DNA from: Polyrhizophydium stewartii
Taxonomy: Eukaryota; Chytridiomycota; Chytridiomycetes; Rhizophydiales
NCBI GenBank assembly: GCA_027604665.1
Contig: JADGIZ010000032.1
Location: forward strand, 1 to 38,206
Direction of reading: 5' to 3'
Length of the DNA stretch: 38,206 nt
The notes below the pieces were generated by a model, which saw only the letters and a list, made by a program, of their open reading frames with translations, searched no databases and was not told where the DNA came from. The position numbers and the translations under genes are program-made. Below, in pieces: positions 31,201 through 38,206 of the stretch; position 1 is the stretch's first letter; every line of letters starts with the position of its first letter.

Positions 31201-31879
31201 AACTATCCGCGGCGGCCTTAAGATTTATTGAGAATTGTGCAGTACTTCTCAAACAACCTAGGTAAGAATAATTGCCGTAATATAACACTGGTAAAATATT
31301 GATAATAATAGTAACCAGTAACTCACCCGTTTATTCTTATTCGCCTTGAACTTTAGTCATTTTAGATTTATTTCTTTAGAGGTTAAATAAACACACATAG
31401 TAGTTTTACATATTTAAACTGATTTTTGTGTATATTATTAATACAAATGTAGTTTATAGTTAGTATAAATCGAAAGCAATCCTAGGAATTGAAAAAGAAC
31501 AGGATAAAGTAGTACAAATAGCTTTCATTATATGGAGCAATCATACGCATTACACCAGAGATCCTGATAACCATCCTTAAGAATATAAGAGATTCGCCAA
31601 TGTAATAATCAAATGATAGCAAACCCGGCCCAGAGGGGCGGGTTCCCGCAGACGCTAAACCCTACCCTATTTTTAATTTAATTATGGAACAGATAATACA
31701 GAGGATAGATTTCTATATCATACTTAGTCAAATGGTCTTATTGGATAGATGTACCAAGGTGCCTGAAACTAAGTTAGTCATAAAACCTTAAGTTGAAATA
31801 AAAATAGGTTACCCATAAATCTTAAATGATTTCTGTTATAGACTCCAGATAAGCGGCTATTAATTAAGAACTTACAAAC

Positions 31880-32000
31880 TTTTTGGGCAGTTTCTCGGTT
31901 TATGCATATAAGCTAGATCAATCAACCGGGTCGGAGTTGCTCCAGTTATCTCAAATATCTAAATAGATGATTGGCTATGACATTTATTAACTATCTTTAC
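31880..32000 (+). pseudogene. Possible fragment of a phage/plasmid-type RNA polymerase
   Basis: The frame at 31880 reads SVYAYKLDQSTGSELLQLSQ, then ISK, TAG and MIGYDIY before a TAA. Single-subunit RNA polymerases have motif A as LDxxxSGxQ, with a DIY tripeptide some 15-25 residues later. The LDQST...LLQL string and the later DIY resemble that, but the SG-Q part is not preserved. It is a tentative reading, supported mainly by the DNA-polymerase fragment 2 kb upstream. Confidence 0.2.
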
Positions 32001-32236
32001 ACTAGGTCTACTAGGAATCATTATGGTTACGGTCCATGGCCCTTCTGCCCCTTAATCGCGCCGCCGCTCAAACCTTTTTAAGAACCAATTTATTGGTGAC
32101 ACTTTATTAGATTTATATATTAGCACCTTCTCTATTTTTACTAACAATTAAATAATAAGTAGTCTATTTTGTAGAAGATATTACAAATTAGAGCAACTAC
32201 AATTGATCCCGGTTCTCCTTATAAACCTGTATTTAG

Positions 32237-32757
32237 AAAGTCCATGGTGTTAAATGCTCTACCTTGGATTTGACTGAAATAGCGTCAATCCTTGAGTCAA
32301 ACAGTTTGACTAGCAGCAGTAACCGTAAAAGATTAAAATTAGTCAACCTAATCTATAAAGAAGAATATGGTGACTTCATCCCTATGTTCATTCATTTGAT
32401 GAGTTTCACTATTGAAGTAAGTAAAAAGAAGAACTAATAGAAATCAGGGTGTAGCAATTTACCCTGATTCAAAGCCAGGCTACTCAAATTATTATAATTA
32501 TTTAAACCGTACTGCTGAGCTATTACGTAATACACTTACCTATTTATCTATTCCTCATACGCTTATTAGTTTAGAAGATGAATTTATAGTAAACCTCTTG
32601 CTACATTAATTAGACTGCTTCCTATACTCATAATTCAAGAATCTCTTGGCTCAACATCTAATATGAGATCATCGATCTCACGCGTATAGTGATTATATAA
32701 TTGTTCCACTAATTGAGAATTATTCATTAGAAAATGATTACGAAGTAGTGTAAATGG
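32237..32757 (+). pseudogene. Unrecognised protein-gene relic in shifted frames
   Basis: Four open segments follow each other on the same strand with small frame changes. The first (32237-32437) includes LDLTEIASILESN and KRLKLVNLIYKEEYG. The second (32421-32609) includes VAIYPDSKPGYSNYYNYL, then AELLRNTLTYLSIPHT. The third (about 32588-32689) includes KPLATLIRLLPILIIQESLG. The fourth (32682-32757) includes YSDYIIVPLIENYS. Overlaps fall at 32421-32437, next to an A5 run, near 32590 and near 32685. The composition is protein-like rather than low-complexity, which random AT-rich DNA rarely gives in series. No start codon heads any segment. The family is not recognised; a plasmid RNA polymerase is one possibility. 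Confidence 0.45.
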
Positions 32758-32897
32758 CATTAGAGTACCATCGAAGATGTTTGATTTTAGCAAGGAGATT
32801 CATTTTCATCTGGTAATCCCATGGCTGCTTCCTTATTTTCTCTATCATAATGCCATGCAACCAACTACAATTGGTTAGCTACCGATAAAAGCAGCAA

Positions 32898-33150
32898 ATC
32901 GGCCCGGAGGGGAGGCCTCGAGGGGCGGTGATCAGAGATCGGCCACTCCGCGATCTATACTGGGGTTGCCCCTTGAAACACCATCTAATGCCAAATAAAG
33001 TCGCGGCGGTCGCTAGTAGGGCGAAGCCCGGTCGCGGACGCTAGTCGCCTCAGAATCATCCGCGACAGCCGGTATTATGTCGCGGGCGGAGGACCACGTC
33101 TTGATAAACATTAGCGGCGGATGTTGCGGGTTGAAGCTCGCTCGCCTCCC
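32898..33150. repeat. Large compound GC cluster
   Basis: One of the densest GC regions of the window. It includes GGCCTCGAGG, GATCAGAGATC, CCACTCCGCG (the shared end motif of the 4834 family), GGGCGAAGCCC and a CTCGCTCGCCTCCC tail. Several elements appear to have accumulated here. No frame is coding-like. Confidence 0.6.
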
Positions 33151-33356
33151 TCCGATTTGGCGCTACATCGACAATTTTCGTTGATTAGTAAACATATAGT
33201 CTATTAAATCAGATCTGATCGGTGCTATGCACTATTATCTAAAATGGTTTTCGTCTTACTACTAACTAAATTCCTATATTCCATCTCATCTTAACTTAAT
33301 AATCCGGAGCTATTCTCAAATTAGATGAGATGGAAATTAGAGCACCTGGTCTCGAC

Positions 33357-33423
33357 GGCCCCCCGAATTGCCACATCTATTTGACTTATGGTTCACAAAT
33401 CTACGATTAGTGGCAATGGGGCC
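33357..33423. repeat. 67-bp foldback
   Basis: GGCCCC (33357-33362) and ATTGCCAC (33367-33374) pair with GTGGCAAT (33410-33417) and GGGGCC (33418-33423), giving a 14-bp stem with a 4-nt bulge around a 35-nt AT-rich loop. Just upstream (33339-33352) lies a 14-bp copy of the left end of foldback M3. Confidence 0.75.
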
Positions 33424-34376
33424 TAGGTATTTATTCAGAGTACTCAGAATTTCTAAATAAATCAATGAATATTAAAGAATTGACTATTATTCGATATTTA
33501 GAATTGATATATAATGATTAAGAGGAGTAAAGTATGATTGCATTTAAGTTTAGAATAAGGAATTATGAGTGTTAATAGATTCTTAATGATTGTTGTATAA
33601 GAGTTGGTCTATAATGAGGAATTAAGTTATGGTTTAATTAAGGATAGATATTATGGTGATTATTATATTTATGTTATAGGCTACGCCATCGATTATTAAA
33701 TAAGAGTGTTATTATATATAAATTGCTACGGGTGCTTCGCAATACTCAAGATTATTAGTATATTATTGGTATTCAATTGGGGGGGTTATATCATATTCTC
33801 ACCCGTTATCTGACTATCTTGTATAATCTTCCATCACTAGTCTATCTAAATATACTACTTATAGATCTTAGGGAAAATTACTTTATTATTTAGGTATTGA
33901 TAACTGATTGCATATCCTTATAAGGGTTATATAATTATAGTTAATATTGGATTATTTAGGTAGAGTATTATATTATCCTTATAGATAGTATTGTAAATGG
34001 AATATTATTTATTGACAACCATAGATCTCTCTTATGTATATGCATCTATCTAGTTTTATCCTTAGACAGCACAGCTGAAGATCTAATATATACTGACTAT
34101 ATGATTACTTAATTACTATACTGTTATATAGGAGTAGAATCAGTTTGAGGTTGATGAATAGATTAATTTGAGATCAATTAGTATACTTTACAGGATAGTA
34201 TATTACATTAGTTACTATACAGGTTCTAGTATAAGAAGTAGTGGACTCTAAGGGTTCTACTGTATATAGATCTATTTAATATTATTTTATTTATATTTAT
34301 ATTATATAGCATATAAGACTATAATGAGTATATTTATAATAGGTAGCCTTACTATATCTACTCTATTATTTATTCC

Positions 34377-34445
34377 GATGGGACAATGTCCCTGAGGATC
34401 GTCCATTCCTGGACGGGCCAAGGGACCTCAGGGTCCCTCGGTCCA
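34377..34445. repeat. GC cluster, terminal-domain type
   Basis: CCCTGAGG (34390-34397) and CCTCAGGG (34426-34433) form inverted arms. GGGAC-AAT-GTCCC (34380-34392) and a GTCC/GGAC hairpin are nested with them. The vocabulary resembles yeast mitochondrial GC clusters more than the elements in the first 33 kb. Confidence 0.65.
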
Positions 34446-35226
34446 TTGGAAAGAATATTGTATGTATACTCTATTAACTGTTTATAATTTTTGGATCCCT
34501 TGGGGTTGTTAGACTTATTAGCTATTAGTCATCAGTAATCTTATTTAATATCTTATAGTTACTGTCTATATTCTTAACTTATTAGTCTAAGGGAGCTTTA
34601 CTCTTATTAAGAATGAAGGATCAATTAGGATTCTACCCATTTTCTGCTATATTAGGAGAGTTACTGTTATTATTATATAGCTATTTATTAGATAGTTATA
34701 TCTAGTATATCTAAAATTGGGAAGGTAGTGTCCCTATTAATACTCTTATTAGAGCCTGTATTATTATTAGTTAGATTTAAGTGGATCACAGTTCTTATTA
34801 ATTAGTAGTTATACTCTTGTTATATGTATGGCATTAGTATATATAGGAGGTCCTACTAATTAGGTATCTAAAATAATATGTCTAGATATATGTTATTAAT
34901 CATATTGGTACATGGTACCTTATTCATTATCGGGATTATTTTAATCGTATTAATAGGTTATTAATTTAACACTTTATTATAGTATATTAAAACACATTAT
35001 ACCATGTTATTATCATAGGCAGTATTTTTGATATGGATTCTAACACAGAAGATTCAGTAATGGCCCCTATCTCATTAATTAGTAATGGGTCATATATTAG
35101 GTATTTATAACCTATAGAGAGCATCACAGATGCTTTAGAGTTAAAATAAACCTATTAGTATTCTAGACGTCCTTCGGTCCGATGAATAAAGAATAGTTAA
35201 CATTGTTATTATAGTGCCGGTATTAA

Positions 35227-35466
35227 CAGTTATTATCTGTCATTAACATAAGTATACAAATTTGATACACAGATATGCTGTACCTTATAATAGTTTGTAC
35301 ATACATTAGGGTAGGAATAAAGAAGTACGGAGTACTGGTTATTATTGATACTTATTGTTTATTAGTGATTAGTAATCATAGTGATACTATTTCTCCTCGA
35401 TATTTTAATGTCTTTATCGATGCGTTGAAGTGATCACTCCCCACAAGCAATTGTATATTGAATTAA
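35227..35466 (+). other. Open frame if TGA encodes Trp
   Basis: There are no TAA or TAG stops over 79 codons. Two TGA codons occur; with TGA as Trp, as in most fungal mitochondrial codes, the frame is continuous. With the standard code only 52 codons from ATG 35275 to TGA 35431 are open. The sequence (for example NHSDTISPRYFNVFIDALK) has no recognised family. In such AT-rich DNA an open frame of this length may be chance. Confidence 0.15.
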
Positions 35467-36066
35467 ATAGTTAATATTACAGATTATTAATCCTTGAAGA
35501 ATGGCTCTTATTGATTAGTATATAAGTTAAAAGTAAACCCTGTTATTATATTGGTTGTAATCCTGAGTGGATAGTTACTCTTATCGTTTATAATCGTATG
35601 TCTTAGTATTGGATACACATATTATTTACTATAGTATACATACTGTAAAGTATCTAAAGTTATTCTATATAAAATGTATTAACATAAGTATTAGTAATGT
35701 ATCCTTCTACTATTCATTGTATATGTAGAGCTGAGTTTCTTAAGAATTTCAGGGAGATTAGTAGTTATTACCCATGGGACTATTTACCGTTATTGTTATT
35801 GATATTTGGTTCATTCCTTCAGTAATCAGATTGTTATAAACTATTAGTTAACCCCCCCCCTATTGTAGATTAGGATTATTATAAAGAGGGGGTTTATTAG
35901 GTATGAAAATGAGTATAAAAGACATTAATATTAATAAAGAGTAATTAACCATCCTTTAGTATTATTGATAGTGAGATTCTTATTGAGATTGTTATGGAGC
36001 ATATTCAGACTTATACCCCTGATTTTGAGGAGTTCACAACTACTACAACTCAATCAACAATTTATC

Positions 36067-36150
36067 GTTACTTAACGATGCTCCTATGTTACTGAACGAT
36101 ACTTATATGTTACTAAACGATGCTTCTTCGTTACAAAACGATACATCTTT
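36067..36150 (+). repeat. Tandem repeat, four copies of 21 bp
   Basis: GTTACT-AACGAT-type units start at 36067, 36088, 36109 and 36130, an exact 21-bp period with several substitutions per copy. Because 21 is a multiple of three, one frame reads LLNDAPM, LLNDTYM, LLNDASS, LQNDTSL and stops at TAA 36155-36157. If TGA is Trp that frame is open from 35972. Confidence 0.8.
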
Positions 36151-36165
36151 GGTTTAATGTCATAT

Positions 36166-36206
36166 CGCAGGTCCTGAGGGACGACCGGCCCGAGGTCCGA
36201 TCGGAT
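36166..36206. repeat. GC cluster, terminal-domain type
   Basis: A GCAGGTCCTGAGGGACGACC start and a GGCCCGAGGTCCGATCGG end share GGTCC and CCTGAGG words with the cluster at 34377-34445. It lies a few bases past the 21-bp tandem array. Confidence 0.6.
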
Positions 36207-37475
36207 TGTTACATATGGAAACAAGATAAACCCCATACCTCCTATGCAAGATTATCATAATTTAATATAACTGGCGTATAGGTTTAAACGAGGCTTTAGA
36301 GTTGAGAGTATAAATATCTAAGATACTTCTTTTAATAAGTCTTCTCTAAAACTTAGTAAAACTAATATCCATTACTTCTACTCTTGATATTTCCAAAACG
36401 TTAGATGTTTAAAGTTAGAGATTATAGACTGTGGCAATAACATTTATCTGAGAATAATTGCAGGATTCTATATAGTTAAAGTTCCCTCAGTAGAACTTCT
36501 GTATCTTTAATAATTATATATTATCCTTATATAGACTAAAAGAGTTTGTTAAATTATCCTATAGTTTACTATATAAGCTACCTTGGCCTTCGGATCTTAT
36601 ATTTCTTATTTTCTATTTATACTAAGGTATTGAGTACTAACTGTTTATAATACACAATTATTTATATTATATACAGTCTTAACCAGATAGTTATTAGTCT
36701 TCAGTATTATAGTTTTTATAATATAAGTACTATATATATTATATTGAAGACATTTAATAGTCTTATAATTTAGATCCCTTAATTGTTGAGAATATGTACG
36801 CCAAACTATTTTAGATTGGATTGAACTTTAACGAATCTCTATTGTAGTTATTGTACTATATAGGTCTAAATCACTGTCAAAATATAATCTGTTTTACCTC
36901 TAACTTAAGAGTCATAGATAAGTAATAAAGGTTAATATAAACTACTACTTAGTAATATCTGACCTGCCTTGTATAAGTGTGAAATGAGTTTAATCTAGAC
37001 TCAATACCCCTAATAAGAGCGACCAGTAGTCGTAATAAGTAAAGTAACGACTTATATAGTAGAGATCATTAGAGGTCTATAATTATCTTATAATTCTAAA
37101 AGAGGGGTCTCTCCGGACGCTCGCTCATAGTTACTTAATATTCTATCTTAAGTATATGTAGCTACATAGGAATCTTATTAATAAAGTAAAATAGACTTTT
37201 AAGGTTACTTTAGTCTATATAATAAAGAATATTAATAGATAACCATTATTGTTGAATTATCTATAGACTGAAAATTAGATAGAGTAGTTTATCTAGAGTT
37301 TAAATTAGTTATATAGACATTGATTATGACCATCCTCAATACTTAAGGATTAGAACTGGATTAGATATTATTAAATAATTATACAAGTAAATTGCAGAAT
37401 GCATCGAATATAATAACTAACATTAAATAGACTAAAAATAAAGGGATATAGTATCAAATAGGAATCAAAATTAAA

Positions 37476-37511
37476 GGGTCCCGAAGGACGCACCTACGAG
37501 GTCCGGTACGG
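37476..37511. repeat. GC cluster, terminal-domain type
   Basis: GGGTCCCGAAGGACGCACC is followed by ACGAGGTCCGGTACGG. The vocabulary is the same as at 35166-35184 and 36166-36206. Confidence 0.6.
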
Positions 37512-38206
37512 ATATTTAATATTATACTAATTAACCAATAAGATCTATATCAAATAAAACTAATATAATATAGATCTCTTTAACTTAAATATAGAATAAC
37601 CAATAGATTAAATAAAAGATAAGTCAATATTGGATAAGTAAGTAGTTTATTTAAGTAATATAACTATACCATAAAACTTGTTTATATTAATAAAGTAGAG
37701 CAATTCAGGTGCTAATTAGCCTATTCTGTTTATTAAGGGGATATTATAAAAGATAAAGGTTAGAAATAGTACTAAAGATAGTAGGTAGTCTAAGGCAGTA
37801 GTAATCTTTAGACTAAATACACTTGTAAATAAAATTAGAATCTACTGAATACTTTTAATATATTTTATATATGTTACTTATGCTGTTAAGTAATACTTTG
37901 TAGAAAGTTAATAACCTACATAAAAGTAGGTATCTATAAACCCTTTTAGTATTATATATATTAATACTTTATATAAAATATAGGTTATATCGTTATTTAT
38001 ATATTATCTTGAATTAGATCGATGCACAGCAATTCATATTTTCTAGTTATAATATACTACTTAATTATTTAAAGTTATCTTATGCAACATAGTATTATTA
38101 AAGGGTCTATTTTGTTAGAGTTATTTCAGAAGATAGAATACCAACTATTAATATAAGTAGTGGTTATCTATATTTTAGACCTTAATATTGTAGAAGTCTT
38201 ATATAA

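Larger units (their letters stand above)
33431..38206. other. Very AT-rich terminal domain
   Basis: From here to the end the sequence is visibly more AT-rich, dominated by TATTA, TTATAG and ATTAGT words. It lacks the families seen upstream. It has its own GC clusters, built of GGTCC, CCGAAGGACG and CCTGAGG-type words (34377-34445, 35166-35184, 36166-36206, 37103-37127, 37476-37511). No gene is recognised. Short open stretches such as LLIILVHGTLFIIGIILIV (near 34895) are hydrophobic, as TTA/ATT-rich DNA gives by chance. Confidence 0.6.

Noticed and set aside
36721..36729. Yeast-type mitochondrial promoter ATATAAGTA
   Set aside because: The nonamer is expected by chance in such AT-rich DNA and no gene lies downstream; it is noted only as part of the terminal-domain finding.
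1..38206. CRISPR array, rRNA genes or replication origin
   Set aside because: No regularly spaced direct repeats with unique spacers were seen, and none of the universal small- or large-subunit rRNA landmarks I looked for were found. The palindromes do not form an array with a recognisable origin motif.

Overview
The window looks like gene-poor organelle DNA, most likely from a fungal mitochondrion with a very large, repeat-swollen genome. The evidence is AT-rich sequence peppered with GC-rich palindromes, a recognisable group I intron core, a decayed LAGLIDADG homing endonuclease, and a fragment carrying the YxDTDS-type motif of the family B DNA polymerases of linear mitochondrial plasmids. 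A green-algal or other organelle is not excluded. No intact protein gene, rRNA or tRNA could be supported. Every ATG-started open frame of 60 to 92 codons lacks a recognisable domain, and some are demonstrably made of repeat sequence.

Layout: 1-9240 is dense in GC palindromes. 9241-10860, 11231-11900, 13101-15200, 19401-21360 and 30451-31200 are AT-rich blocks almost without GC elements, set between GC-element-rich stretches. 16800-18000 holds the intron and LAGLIDADG relics. 29820-29915 holds the DNA-polymerase relic. 31880-32757 holds several short open segments in shifting frames that read like a decayed protein gene, possibly of plasmid origin. From about 33431 to the end the sequence is still more AT-rich and carries a different set of GC clusters, like a separate compartment.

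The main content is repeats. The most striking is a family of about 72-110 bp foldback elements (9064-9143, 12087-12196, 12619-12699, 18043-18114, 19004-19082). Their terminal stems differ in sequence from copy to copy but always pair, and they enclose a conserved core. Other families are a double-hairpin element with a constant first hairpin and a variable second one, two long compound GC clusters that nest inside each other, and very many micro-palindromes of nearly constant geometry (6-7 bp stem, 3-4 nt loop). One locus pair gives an apparent empty and filled site with a 4-bp duplication, which suggests that some of these elements insert.

The gene relics do not form a working pathway. They read as remains of selfish elements (intron, homing endonuclease, plasmid polymerase) in a genome now dominated by small palindromic elements. 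All family calls rest on reading motifs by eye; no search or folding was run.
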